64,000 nt of DNA, taken from positions 4,105,001-4,169,000 of the forward strand of contig OY720345.1 in the NCBI GenBank assembly GCA_963082975.1, read 5' to 3'. The DNA is from Labia minor (Eukaryota; Arthropoda; Insecta; Dermaptera; Spongiphoridae). Below, piece by piece: positions 10,587 through 22,091 of the stretch; position 1 is the stretch's first letter, and each line of letters begins with the position of its first letter. Both the position numbers and the translations under genes were made by a program. The notes below the pieces were generated by a model that made no database searches, was not told where the DNA came from, and worked only from the letters and a program-made list of their open reading frames with translations.

Positions 10587-11436
10587 CACTATCTTGCCAG
10601 ATAGTATTGCAATCACGAAAATTTTCGATGTCGAGATTTTGATGTTTTTATACGTTTTCAAGGTTCCTGAATCATTTTCACTAAGGTTGAGAAAAATGTG
10701 TCTCTCTCTCTCTCTGTGTGTGTGTGTGTATGTGTATGTGTGTGTGTAGACAAGATTACGCAAAAACGGTTTGATGAATAATGAAATTTGGTATACGGGA
10801 ATTATTCAAAATTCGTAGTTTTCTGTTAACTTTTGAGGAATGTAGCCCAAACGGAAGAGGGTCATTATCTACCACGTTTTGATTTTTTTTCCTCTAAAGT
10901 GACCGTAAAAATAAAGATATATTTATAAGGGAATTTTGTAAATAAAACCACATATTGATATTTTTTATTGTAAATTTATTCAAAAAATACAAAAAATACA
11001 CAGCGTTTCGATTGCTACTTCTGCAATCGTTATCAAGCAACTGCACCGTCCGAGCGTCCAGTGCCGACAGTTGAATAAATTTACAATAAAAAATATCAAT
11101 ATGTGGTTTATTTACAAAATTCCCTTATAAATAAAAACAGCCACCAAAGCTTTAATAATAAAGATATATGTTTGATAGTTTTTCACATGATTAAAAATTG
11201 TATAAAACTGCTATATATAGAATTTCAACTTGATTGATTTTTTAACACTGCAAATCTCACGCGCCAACACGTGACATGGTGCCATCAACAAAGAGCCAAA
11301 CATGCGCTGGTTTAATAAATATTATTTATTAATTTTAATTTATAATTTATAAATAATTAAATTTCATTTAAATATAATATATTATGTTATTTAATCCAAT
11401 TCAAATTGCGAGATAGTCGAGTGGAGACACTCCAGC
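10587..11436 (+). mobile_element. HINE (Helentron non-autonomous element), family 1, copy A
   Basis: It starts with a hairpin of the type CTATC...GATAG, followed by the family body, a CT/GT microsatellite (about 10698-10748) and the conserved segment AATTTGGTATACGGG. It ends with subterminal GCGAGATAGT, the inverse of the 5' ACTATCTCGC, then the stem-loop GAGTG-GAGA-CACTC and CCAG. This layout (subterminal inverted repeats, central microsatellite, 3' stem-loop) is that of HINE/DINE elements. A family R retroposon is nested at 10921-11156. Confidence 0.85.
10921..11156 (-). mobile_element. Family R retroposon nested in a HINE (copy 2)
   Basis: It interrupts the HINE after AATAAAGATAT (10910-10920), which is repeated at 11157-11167 as the target duplication. 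The insert is a foldback: its two ends carry TATAAGGGAATTTTG and its complement, with the GCAATCG hairpin region in the middle on the minus strand. The right end extends to CAGCCACCAAAGC. The uninterrupted HINE copies confirm the empty site. Confidence 0.8.
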
Positions 11437-11842
11437 TAATTTTATTAATATATTCTATTGGATGTTTTCTAATATTAACTAGTTTCATAGAATAAACTAT
11501 TGATTTTATTTTCATTTTATATATATTTATTTAACTTCATTATATTTGTTCTTATTTCTACTAAAAATTAAAATGATTTATACTTTATTATTCATATAAA
11601 TGAAATAGAATTATTATTTTGGTAATCATTAGAAATTAAAATTTTTCAATCATGATGGAAATATGAAAATTTCAGATATTTTATTAATTACATTTATTAA
11701 TAATAATAAGAAGAAGAAATGAGTTTTGAAAGAAATATTTATTTTGATAAAGGAAGGAAATTTGATAAATTTTTGAGAATTTAAAACCCATTTAAATATC
11801 TTCATCTTTAATGTCAAGCATTTGTAAAATTACTATAAATTA
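11437..11842. other. AT-rich non-coding stretch
   Basis: No frame or element recognised between the HINE end and the first of three stacked Helitron 3' ends. Confidence 0.5.
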
Positions 11843-11965
11843 CTAGTACCGGGACCCCGAGCCTCGGCTCGGTACTTAAGTTAAAAAAAATGATTCATTA
11901 TTATTGGGTTTGGCTGGTAATATTAATACCTGGGATACCGAGCTGTCGCTCGAAAAAATATTTAG
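11843..11965 (-). mobile_element. Helitron family 2, 3' end fragment (a)
   Basis: On the minus strand this copy ends with the palindrome CCGAGCCGAGGCTCGG, a 10-base spacer and CTAG followed by T, a textbook Helitron 3' end. The body stops near 11965. Confidence 0.75.
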
Positions 11966-12085
11966 ACATTATTATAGACATTTTCATTCTGTAAATTAAA
12001 TAATTTTATTTCATTTAAATAAATATCTATTTTTAAATAATTTTTCTCTCTACATTATTTATCTAATTCTGACAATATATTAAGA

Positions 12086-12272
12086 TCACACCGGGACCCC
12101 GAGCCTCGGCTAGGTAATTAAGTTAAAAAAAATAATTCATTATTATATTGGGTTTGGCTGGTAATATTATACTTGGGACACCGAGCTGATATACAATTCT
12201 TTAATTATTTATTACAATTATTAAATGTTTCATCATTGCATGGAACTTGGGGTCCTCAATAATACATAAATA
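12086..12272 (-). mobile_element. Helitron family 2, 3' end fragment (b)
   Basis: A second copy of the same 3' region (GGACCCCGAGCCTCGGCTAG on the plus strand), with a small internal deletion. It is cut off at 12272 by the next copy in the same orientation. Confidence 0.7.
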
Positions 12273-13380
12273 TGTATACCGGGACTCCGAGCCTCGGCTC
12301 GGTACTTAAGTTAAAAAAAATGATTCATTATTATTGGATTTGGCTGGTAATATTAATACCTGGGACACCGAGCTCGCTCTACCCTTTAAAAAATATTGAT
12401 ATACAATTCTTTAATTATTTATTACAATTATTAAATGTATTAAATAATATTTTATTGAAAAAATATTAAAAATTATAAAACTATATAAAACTTAATTAAT
12501 AAAAGAACAATGAATAAATAAATCACTAAAATAGATAAAAAACAAAATGAACGCGGCGAGTTTCGATCCTTCGAACTCGGGGAGTAAAAACAATTGTTCT
12601 TACCGCTGGTCTATGATATATTTTGATAATTAGAAAGATATTTTTACCATCTTTCAAAGACATTTATTTGTTTTGTTGTTTTTTTTTAAGAGAGATTAAT
12701 AAATATATATATATTTTATTAAAAATAAATATTTTTAATTTTATTTCGAAATTAAATAATGAATTTTATTTTAAAATATTTTAAATATTTAAAAAAAAAG
12801 CGGGAGTAAAATTTCAATATGAATGTCATATGTCATCGATAAATAATAAATAATATTAATAAATATTAAATTTAATAAAAGAACAATGAATAAATAAATA
12901 TAAAATAGTAATTTATTAATTAATTTATTAAAAAATAATAGATTAAAAAAAAAAAAAAAATTATTTCAAAACCATTTTTTATTTTGTTGTTATTTTTTTT
13001 TTGAGAGAGATTAATAAATATATATATATATTTTATTAAAAATAAATATTTTTAATTTTATTTCGAAATTAAATAATAAATTTTAAAATATTTTAAATAT
13101 AAAAAAAATATTAATACAAAATTAAAAAAAGGCGGGAGTAAAATTTCAAAATGGATGCCATTTACGTCACCCATATATAATTTTCAATTAAGAAATTAAT
13201 AATGAAGCTGTAAGTTTCAAGAGATGTGATCAATAAAACTCAATTTTTCTTTATAAATACTATATCTAGTGTGAATTTGAAAAAAATCGTTAGAGCGGTT
13301 TTTGAGAACCAATGGTTATAGATAAATAGAAAGAAATATAGATATATATATACAATTTTAGCTAGCATAATAAGATAAGA
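12273..13380 (-). mobile_element. Helitron family 2, near full-length copy (c)
   Basis: On the minus strand the element starts A|TCTTATCTTATTATGC at 13380 and ends in the CCGAGCCGAGGCTCGG-type palindrome near 12285 (one mismatch) with a degraded CTRR. The interior has a tRNA-like module, two CGGGAGTAAAATTTC-type segments and AT filler. No Rep/helicase coding, so non-autonomous. Confidence 0.75.
12551..12620 (-). other. tRNA-like module inside Helitron family 2
   Basis: On the minus strand it reads TAGACCAGCGGTAAGA, an A-box-like sequence, followed by GGATCGAAACTCGCCG, a B-box-like sequence. It is a diverged version of the clearer copies at 21411-21473 and 23518-23580. Not a tRNA gene: cloverleaf stems are not evident. 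Confidence 0.5.
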
Positions 13381-15337
13381 TTATAATATACATACAACAA
13401 TTACTATTAAATAAAATTACTATTATAATATTAAATTTACTAAATCAATTTAATAAATATTTTTTTTTTCACTTTATATACAAATATGATAATTCACTGA
13501 TTAAATATTAATATTTTTTTTAATACTAGATAATCATACATTTTTTCTTTAAAAAAAGAAGAGGCATCATTTAAAGCAAAATTAATTACATCGTTCCCTT
13601 ATATAGACCATTTAGCTTTTTTAATATATTAACTAGAGTCATTTGTAATACTGGAAAGGAGATATTTTATTAGAAAGATAAACGATGATAAATTACTATT
13701 TCTTGACTTCAATTAAATTTTAAGAAAAGGTTGTTGCTGGTCTTTGGTAATTAAATAGGAGATGCCAGGATTGAAAATACTTGAGATTATTTAAGTCTTG
13801 GAATAATCAATGACATTTGAGCTTCTACTCAGTTTTAAAGGGTTATTATGTTGATTAAGTACCTCAGTACTTCACTTATATTAATATTTATTTTAATTGA
13901 TATAGATTTTTAATTTACTTGGTAGCACTCTGTTTATTATTAATAGAAAATGGTATGGGGAATCCAGCGAAGGTTGATTAGGGAGAAGGTAAATTTGATT
14001 TCATTCAGAAATATAATCATAATAAGTATCATCAGAAATTATAACTTAGAAATTAACTATAAAATAAAATAAATAATTAAAAAAAAATTAAGTTACAGTG
14101 TTTTATGTATAAAAATGCACTAAAAACTAGAAAATAATTTTTCTCTTAGCCTCAATAAGTATATTCTTCTTCTTGATGGGTTTCTACAATGGTCCGCCTA
14201 CTTAGCACTTCAACAAAAATGGTTTAGATACTTTGAATAAAGAGCCTAATTAAAATGAATTAGTTAATTAATTTTCTAGGGATCTCTCCAATAAAACGCT
14301 TGCATTTAAATTAAAAATGGTGACAAAATTAAAAATTAAATCCAAATCTGAAAAGTGTGCAAAGTTTTAGTTCGATTGGACAACTGCAACTGTCTTAAAA
14401 ATGAGTTACTAGATTTGAACCATACAGACAACCAATCAAGTTAAATAAAACTCTGTAGTAAAATTGATTTAATTTAATTTTAATATTATTGATATATCAA
14501 ATTTTATATTATTTAGCAATTGCAAATTATAAAGGGTCGACCACTTACATAGCTGTTCATTGTCAAGGCAAGGTGAGACAAGTATTCATCCTTCGGGTAG
14601 CGTTCTGTGAGCTTCCTTCCAGGCATTCAATCATACATCTTCTCTGGACCATCTCCTAATTTTGTCCTCGAGGTAGAATCCTGTCGTATTGGTCAGAGAT
14701 AATGTCTTCCTGTCCCCTCCATCTCGAAGAATGAATGATCTTACACTCTTCCTTCTATCCAGCAGAATGCCTCCACCCTCATTCTAACACCATCTTGGAG
14801 TTATTTCAGAAATTTAGCAAATTAGATGCACTAGTTTTAGAACAAATAATTTACAACTTGTTCGGAGTTGACAAAAAAAAAAATCAAGAATCTTATTGGA
14901 AGTGGAAAATACAAGGTTAATTTAATTACAGATGTTAATGGAAATATTTCTAAATCTCCAAATGAAGAAATAAAGACCTGGAAAAGAACCTACAATTACT
15001 GTAAATTAAATAGCAAAAGCACTACAAATAATGAAATATGGTAAAGGAGTGGGTCTTTATAATATTTACGGAGAGTTCTTGAAGTTAATGGGAGAATCGG
15101 AGTTTTTTGGTCTTATCTTTTAAAACTTTTACAAATTTAAATTGAATGTGTACCTCTATACATACTTAATTCAAATTATAGAAAAATAATAATAAAAAAT
15201 GTCAATTTATTTGTATAAAACTACAAAGAGTAAATTTTTATTTCAAAATTTGTTGAAAATATATTGTATATGTGTCCCAGTAAATTGTTTTTCTTTGCAA
15301 TGTGGCATATAAGTGGCCATAGTTTAGATACCCATAA
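13381..15337. other. Non-coding stretch
   Basis: AT-rich. Patches of average composition at about 14140-14240 and 14530-14850 include a 61-codon frame (14735-14920) with no recognisable motif, which I do not call a gene. Confidence 0.45.
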
Positions 15338-15880
15338 ATAAGCCAGGCAAACTTTTTTAGGAAAGGGCCAGACATGTTTGAATATATATTTTACTGTCTT
15401 AACGAATAATCTAATAAAAATAAATTTTAAATTAATTAATTAAATAATAATGCATAATGCATTAATGTGATAAATGTAATTGTTTTTTTTTGATTTTTTT
15501 CATCATAATTGGAAACAAAGTTAATACTTTCTATAATTAAAGTTGTTTGCAAATGGTCATCTGTATTGCGATTTTGTATACTTCATTTTCGAAAATGTCT
15601 TTTCACATTGGTATGTACTTCCAAATACAGAAATAAACCTTCGTGCATAAGATTTTAATTAATCGAAAAGATATTCATAGAATTGTGTTAGATCCATAAC
15701 TTTGAACTTCGTTTTTAGTGTGTCATCATTTTGTAGATTAATGACTTGTAACTGAAGTTCGTCAATCGTACACTCCAATGAATTTTAAAATATTAAAATC
15801 TCTTTTGCATTTACATAAAAAATGCCAGTATTTATCCGCAGGCCGGATTTGACCCGCGGGCCGTAGTTTGCCGACCCCTG
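15338..15880 (-). mobile_element. hAT transposon relic
   Basis: The right edge reads, on the minus strand, CAGGGGTCGGCAAACTACGG, a classic hAT terminus. The left edge has a degraded GTTTGCC-type partner (about 15340-15360). Between them is the C-terminal part of a hAT transposase, so most of the transposase has been deleted. Confidence 0.75.
15520..15790 (-). pseudogene. hAT transposase C-terminal (dimerisation) domain fragment
   Basis: Minus-strand translation gives IDELQLQVINLQNDDTLK, then FYEYLFD, a stop, SYARRFISVFGSTYQCEKTF and SKMKYTKSQYR. After a frameshift it reads DDHLQTTLII. The FGSTYxCEKTFSKMKYxKS block is a hallmark of the dimerisation domain in hAT proteins related to the ZBED5/GTF2IRD2-type group. 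The in-frame stop and the frameshift make it non-functional. Confidence 0.8.
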
Positions 15881-16528
15881 CCATAAGCTATCTATAGGCA
15901 ATATATTTTAAAATTATAATAAGAGGATTTTATTAAATTTTGTTTGAAATTATCTTTAGTAATGTATGTAGTTTTATATCCTATATATATGATACAGTTA
16001 TTAAACTGATTTAGATGGTTAGATTAAGTTCTCTACTAAACAGGCCTCAATTGAATTAAGTCAAGGCCTACCTGCGTAGGCTTTCCTTCATCATTCTTAT
16101 CTATTTGGATAATCCCAATAATTTTTTTCAATTATAAATTGCTAGAAGTACACCTTTAAACAAATATTCCTCTTCTTTCTTTCTATCAAACAACAACAAT
16201 AATTAATTAAATACAATTATTCATTGAATAGTTTCTAATTGTTAGTTACGATAAGTGTAATATACAGTCATTTTATGTTCTGATCAAAAGTAAAGGTCAG
16301 ACTTACATTAATTCAAGACAACTTTCTCGAGACGTTTCAAACTCGAGTTGAAAGCTTCAGAAGCTTTTAAAAAATAATAATTTATTATTTGTTATTTATT
16401 TCCTATTGATCTAGAGACAATATTGATTTTTTTCTTTATATATACTAATTTTATATAAATATTTATTGAACATTTTATTAATGTACCTTTATATATATAT
16501 TTTGCTTGTTTATTATATAATAAAAAAA
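15881..16528. other. AT-rich non-coding stretch
   Basis: No element ends or frames recognised between the hAT relic and a HINE fragment. Confidence 0.5.
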
Positions 16529-16735
16529 GCTGGAGTGTCTCCACTCGACTATCTCGCAAATTTGAGAATTGGATTAATTAACATAATATATTATATTTAA
16601 ATTAAATTTAATTAATTATAAATTATAAATTAAAATTAATAGATAATATTTATTAAATCAGCGCATGTTTGGCTCTTTGTTGATGACACCACGCCACGTG
16701 CTGGCGCGTGATTTGCAGCAGTGTTAAAAAATTAA
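16529..16735 (-). mobile_element. HINE family 1, 3' fragment B
   Basis: In reverse orientation it shows CTGGAG, the GAGTG/CACTC stem-loop, CTATCTCGC, the long AT-rich run and the CACGTG-containing block (GCCACGTGCTGGCGCG). The 5' half is missing. Confidence 0.85.
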
Positions 16736-16779
16736 TTTAATATTTCAAAAATACAAATATATATACCATTTTAATAATA

Positions 16780-16817
<38 letters not shown>

Positions 16818-17606
16818 AGAGGGTCCGAGGTCCTCATGACTTGATCACTTATAAATAATTAAATTTAATATATATAATTAAAAACTCTTAGTCTTTAAAA
16901 TATCATAATATATAATAGAAATTAAAAAATTGTTTCTAATGTAATTGGAAAAGAAAATATGTATACATTTATAAATTATATATACGAGTATAAATTTATG
17001 GATTCTCTTTTTCTAACGAAAAACATTCCTTAAATTATTTTCTTTATCAGTTAAATTATTAATATATAAATAATGAGATATACTTTATTTTCTAAATGCA
17101 GGAGGCAAACGGGCACAGGGCATAATTCGATTGTTTATATTATTTATTTCATTGAAAAGCGATAAGCGACTCGGCCAATTCTTTGAAAAATATTATTAAA
17201 ATAAATTAAATAAAATAAAAGAAAATAAAATAAAAGAATTTCAATTTTTAGTATACATTGAACAGTGAATAGAAAAACAAGTCAAAATTGCTGAGTGATC
17301 GTTCTAACAGGTAATTAACAATTATTATATATTGTATTATTATATACCCACTAATAATCCCTTTTTAATTATATATATATATATATTATTAATTAAGAAT
17401 AAATATTTATTCGTTTAATAAACTTCCTCTATGAATATAATAATTTATTAATTAGGATTATAATATTATTTTTCATATTCATAAACTCGTATAGTTATAC
17501 TATAAATACTTTATATACTACAATTACTTTTTACAAGGAGAATTACAAATGATTTGTATTTGATATTCTTTGAATAATGAAGGAAAACCTAAAATAAAAA
17601 AAGATC
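16736..17606. other. AT-rich non-coding stretch
   Basis: It contains a (TA)n tract at about 16782-16815. A short less AT-rich piece at 17095-17125 has no recognisable content. Confidence 0.5.
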
Positions 17607-17882
17607 TGGAATGTCTCCACTCGACTATCCCCCAATTTGAGAATTGGATTAAATAACATAATATATTATCTTTAAATTAAATTTAAATAATGATAAATTA
17701 TAAATTAAAATTAATAAATAATATTTATTAAATCAGCGCATGTTTGGCTTTTTGTTGATGGCACCATGTCACGTGCTGGCGCGTGATTTGCAGCCGTGTT
17801 AAAAAATTAATTCTGGTACTTTCAGCGATTCAATCAAGCTGAAATTCTATATATAGCAGTTTTATACAATTTTTAATCATGT
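17607..17882 (-). mobile_element. HINE family 1, 3' fragment C
   Basis: Same 3' end as copy B in reverse orientation (CTGGAATGTCTCCACTCGAC), running inward past the CACGTG block to GCAGTTTTATAC. It is joined head-on to fragment D. Confidence 0.85.
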
Positions 17883-17967
17883 AATTTTAATTTATAATTT
17901 ATAATGAATTAAATTTAATTTAAATATAATATATTATGTTATTTAATTCAATTCAAATTGCGAGATG
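17883..17967 (+). mobile_element. HINE family 1, truncated 3' fragment D
   Basis: It carries the AT-rich run and the subterminal GCGAGAT in plus orientation but lacks the final stem-loop. With fragment C it forms an inverted junction at about 17882. Confidence 0.75.
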
Positions 17968-18033
17968 GAGAGACAAAATATATAGTTTGGATTTTGGTTG
18001 CTTTCGCTTGATATGGGGGTGTTGTTGGCTCTA

Positions 18034-18088
18034 CCGGAATGCAGCCAGCCAAGAGGTGCTACTCACCTCTTGGCTGGCTGCATTCCGG
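18034..18088. repeat. Perfect 25 bp hairpin, 5-base loop
   Basis: Arms 18034-18058 and 18064-18088 (left arm starts CCGGAATGCAGCC and ends AAGAGGTG) are exact complements around the loop CTACT. The arms are GC-rich in an AT-rich region. Pairing does not extend outside the 25 bp. Function unknown. Confidence 0.95.
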
Positions 18089-19626
18089 CCAATCACTCGA
18101 ACCACCTTCATTCAATGACTCGTGTGTGTAGCCGACAGTTCGCTTATTCTTCGAGACTTGCTTGGATTGGACCGAGTCCTTCTTTATCTCTCATTTGCAT
18201 AGGATTCCCCTTTCCATATCACTAATAAGTTTACTTATTAATGGTAATACAGTCAAATTCTTTTAAATTTAAAAATTAAAGTGGCTACTACATTAAAATT
18301 GGATTTGGACCAGAATAAGAAATATTTATTTCTAATGATAGGTGACAATATTATTATGGATTCGCTCTCCGAGGCTTGCACTATTAATATTATGTACCGC
18401 TTTATTTATATCTTCTTTGATAAAATAAATTAAGTTTTTAAGAATCAGCAAATTTCATTATTTCTTTCAAAGAATTTTATATAAATAAAAGTAATTTCAA
18501 AGCATTGCACGAATTATATAAATTATTTAAATTATATTTATTTATTTTTTATTCCTAATAATAATCATCCCGTTGTACTTATCAGCAGTCTTTTTGTAAA
18601 GGTTATTCTAAAATTGTATCGTTATTTGATTTTATGTCTAATCGCTTTTGTTTTATCTGTTAGGAATCCACACCACGCCCTTCTTTCTCTCTTCAGTTAA
18701 CATCATTTGGCCTCTACTAGAGACAGTTTCACATTACTATTCAGAAAATTGGTGTTTTTTTCACCGATCTTAAATCTTGAAATAGACATTACTTTGACCA
18801 CGACAACACCACTCGTCATTCTTATGTTTAAACTTATAAGATAACCAAAATATCAGCTTGTTTTTTGATATAATACATTTCTTTTAAATGATAATTATAA
18901 TCTAATTATAATAATTTTTTTAATAATTCAAAGATATCTATTTATTCTGTACAGCTTAATTTATATCTTCTTTGATAAAATAAATTAAGCTTTTAAGAAT
19001 CGACAAATTTTTTGGCTACCTTCAGGTTGTCCTCCAATTTACATAGAAAAGTCATGTCAATGTCAAAAAAAGCAAAATTTATATTATATCCCTTTTTTTT
19101 GACAAACTTTATTATTATTAATTTTTTTACTCACGATTAAGAAGATTGATAAAGATATATAAGGTTATTATATTAAATGAAAATATTTATTTTTAAATTT
19201 TTCAAATTTTATTTTACATAACAATTTATATCTTATATAATTAAAAAATAAATAAATAAAAATATCTTGAATTTCTTGGGCAGTTGTTGAAAGATTTAGA
19301 AAAAAAAAAGACACAAATGTTTCACATAGGTATATACTTAATTATTATTTTTATTTTTAAATTAATTAAAAAATTTATACATTCTCTCCTTGATGATTTC
19401 TAATAAAAATTATTATCTTGGACTATGTTATTCAAAGTAGAGGCAAATTTAACAAAAATCTAATAGTCACTCTTATTCTATCGTTCTAAGAGAAACTATG
19501 CCATAAATAATCGTTTATTTTTTAATACAAATTGTTTATATCCTAGTCAAAAATATATGCTTAATTAAGTAATTTAATAAAAGATCAACCAACTAAAGCG
19601 AATTTATTAAATATGTAAAAGAAAAT
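18089..19626. other. Non-coding stretch with a local repeat
   Basis: No gene supported. A ~60 bp phrase containing TATATCTTCTTTGATAAAAT occurs at about 18396-18457 and again at 18950-19008, a local direct repeat. The remainder is AT-rich. Confidence 0.5.
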
Positions 19627-19692
19627 ATGATCATTATACTTATAAAATATTAACAAATTTCTTGACGAAGGTTGAGCACCCTGGCTCACTAC

Positions 19693-19984
19693 AGCCCAAT
19701 TTACACGGGCTTAGTACTTGTCATTAGTTCAGAGGTGGGCAAATACTTTTAAACGCGGGTCAAAATGAAATTTTCAAAATGTCTCCCGGGTCGGAGGACC
19801 ATATTTCGAAACCGGGACATTTGTAAAAAAAAATTATCTTTTTTTTTTAGAGACATATTGAACGAAAAATCCAAATAAGAGCCAACTTTTTTAACGGGCC
19901 GGCTGGCGTTCAAAAAGCCCGCGCTTAAAAGTATTTGCCCACCCCTGAACTAATGACAAGTACCAAGCCCGTGTAAATTGGGCT
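19693..19984. mobile_element. hAT-like foldback MITE (unit 1)
   Basis: Inverted arms start AGCCCAATTTACACGGGC and end with its complement. The inner part has the hAT-like AGGTGGGCAAATACTTTTAA terminus. Same family as 7765-8041. Confidence 0.75.
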
Positions 19985-20406
19985 TGCCAAATGTTTTCAA
20001 ACTATTTATTTGAAACTCACTTGAAAGGACGTTACCTTGATTTCGTTGCTCTCAGTTTCAATAAAAAAAAATCATACTGATATTTGATTTTTATCAATAT
20101 AAAAGATGAATTTATTTTATATATTATTCCATTTAATAATAAGTACCGGGACCCCGAGCCTCGGCTCGGTACTTAAGTTAAAAAAAATGATTCATTATTA
20201 TTGGATTTGGCTGGTAATATTAATACCTGGGACACCGAGCTCTCGCTCTACCCTTTAAAAAATATTGATACACAATTCTTTAATTATTTATTACAATTAT
20301 TAAATGTTACACATTTGCATCAATCTGATTAAAATTAATGAACTTGTGCTCCTCAATAATACATAAATATATAATATATAGGTACATATATTTTTTTTCT
20401 ATAGTG

Positions 20407-21014
20407 TTTTTTTGAAAAACTGTTTAGCGCCCCAAGTGGTTATAAAACAAACTAAAGACAAAAAAACGTGCTTTGCAGCTTTTCGGAATTAAAAAAGCAA
20501 AATTGGCAGTCGTGGGACTGGCCGACAGAAGTGAAAACTTCTGCGTAAGAAATTTTAAAACAGACGAAATTCGCGCTATTTCACGAGAAAGATGAATTTC
20601 ATATGCATGTATATATATATAACTTATATATTATTTTAAACATATATTTTAAACAAATTTGTAACTTATATTTATATATATATAAATACACAACTTTGTT
20701 TAAAATATTGCAATACGAACTGTTTTATAATTCTTATCTCTAACATAAAATATATATTTATTATGTGAAGTTCATTTCGTATAATTTTGATTATATATGT
20801 ATATATGAAATGAACTTTACATAATAAATATATATTTATATGTTAGAGATAATTTATAAAACAGTTCTAATGACAATTCAAATTTCGCGCTCTGTTATAA
20901 GAAATTTGAAAGCAGATGGTTTCATGGTGTTGGTCACGATCACGCGAGTTCTATACTTTTTCCCCATCCCGCAAAAGTGCTCAACGCCGCTAAAGAAGTT
21001 TTCACTTCAAAAAT
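20407..21014. mobile_element. Nested foldback element with GAAGTGAAAACTTC end (unit 1)
   Basis: The right edge in reverse complement reads TTTTTGAAGTGAAAACTTCT then TTAGCGGCG; the left edge has a looser TTTTTGAAAAACTGTTTAGC. Inside, arms of about 61 bp (20717-20778 and 20807-20867) form a long inverted repeat. The end matches the composite at 5665. The 66-codon frame starting at 20840 is not a gene. Confidence 0.55.
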
Positions 21015-21410
21015 TATTTAATATTTGGAAATATATCTGACTTATAGAAAAAATGAATATTAATTAAAGAAAGAAATAGTTTTTAAAATATCCTGAATAA
21101 TATGTAACAATTTTCAAGATAGAAATTTATTACAATATTACAATTATTAACTGTTGCATCATTGCATCAATCTGATTAAAATGAATGGAACTTCGGGTAC
21201 TCAATAATAATAAATAAAATAATATTAATAAATATATTGAATAATATTTTATTGAAAAAATATTAAAACTTATAAAACTATCTAAAACTTTATTAATAAA
21301 AGAACAATGAATAAATAAATATAGAATAGTAATTTATTAAAAAGTAAACAATAGATAAAAAGAAAAAAAAATAACAAAATCATTATTTTCATTTTTAAAT
21401 AACGATTCAC

Positions 21411-21473
21411 CCGGCGAGTTTCGAACCGACGAAATCCACTCGTTAAAACATCAGTCCAACCGCTGGACTATAT
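21411..21473 (-). other. tRNA-like module in Helitron (unit 1)
   Basis: On the minus strand: TAGTCCAGCGGTTGGAC (A-box-like) and GGTTCGAAACTCGCCG (B-box-like), about 45 bases apart. This is a potential RNA polymerase III promoter, but acceptor-stem pairing is not evident. Confidence 0.6.
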
Positions 21474-21800
21474 GTATTTAGATAAAAAATTGTCATTTTT
21501 TTACTGTCTTAGCAGGCAGTATTAAAAATTTTGACGTTTTCCATATATAATTTTCAATTAAGAAATTAATAATGAAGCTGTATGTTTCAAGAGATATCAT
21601 CAATAAAACTTAATTTTTCTTTATAAATACTATATCTAGTGTGAATTTGAAAAAAATCGTTAGAGCGGTTTTTGAGAACCAATATATATAGATAAATACA
21701 TATATACAATTTTAGCTAGCATAATAAGATAAGAATGATCATTATACTTATAAAATATTAACAAATTTCTTGACGAAGGTTGAGCACCCTGGCTCACTAC

Positions 21801-22091
21801 AGCCCAATTTACACGGGCTTAGTACTTGTCATTAGTTCAGAGGTGGGCAAATACTTTTAAACGCGGGTCAAAATGAAATTTTCAAAATGTCTCCCGGGTC
21901 GGAGGACCATATTTCGAAACCGGGACATTTGTAAAAAAAAATTATCTTTTTTTTTAGAGACATATTGAACGAAAAATCCAAATAAGAGCCAACTTTTTTA
22001 ACGGGCCGGCTGGCGTTCAAAAAGCCCGCGCTTAAAAGTATTTGCCCACCCCTGAACTAATGACAAGTACCAAGCCCGTGTAAATTGGGCT
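21801..22091. mobile_element. hAT-like foldback MITE (unit 2)
   Basis: Second copy of the element at 19693-19984, one T shorter. Confidence 0.75.

Larger units (their letters stand above)
19627..21734 (-). repeat. Tandem duplication, unit 1 (2108 bp)
   Basis: Unit 1 starts ATGATCATTATAC and ends at the family 2 Helitron 5' terminus (AAGATAAGA on the plus strand). The next unit begins immediately. The two units read as identical except for one T in a T run near 19850. Each holds a hAT-like foldback, then the Helitron with a nested element. Confidence 0.95.
20140..21734 (-). mobile_element. Helitron family 2 (unit 1), with nested insertion
   Basis: The 5' TC lies at 21734. The 3' palindrome CCGAGCCGAGGCTCGG lies near 20150-20170 with CTTA/T at 20140. 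The interior includes the tRNA-like module and a nested element at about 20407-21014. No coding. Confidence 0.75.

Noticed and set aside
12551..12620. tRNA gene on the minus strand
   Set aside because: A and B boxes only; no acceptor or anticodon stem pairing, and it repeats within a Helitron family.
14735..14920. 61-codon frame in a patch of average composition
   Set aside because: No motif and no splice or start context strong enough to support a gene.
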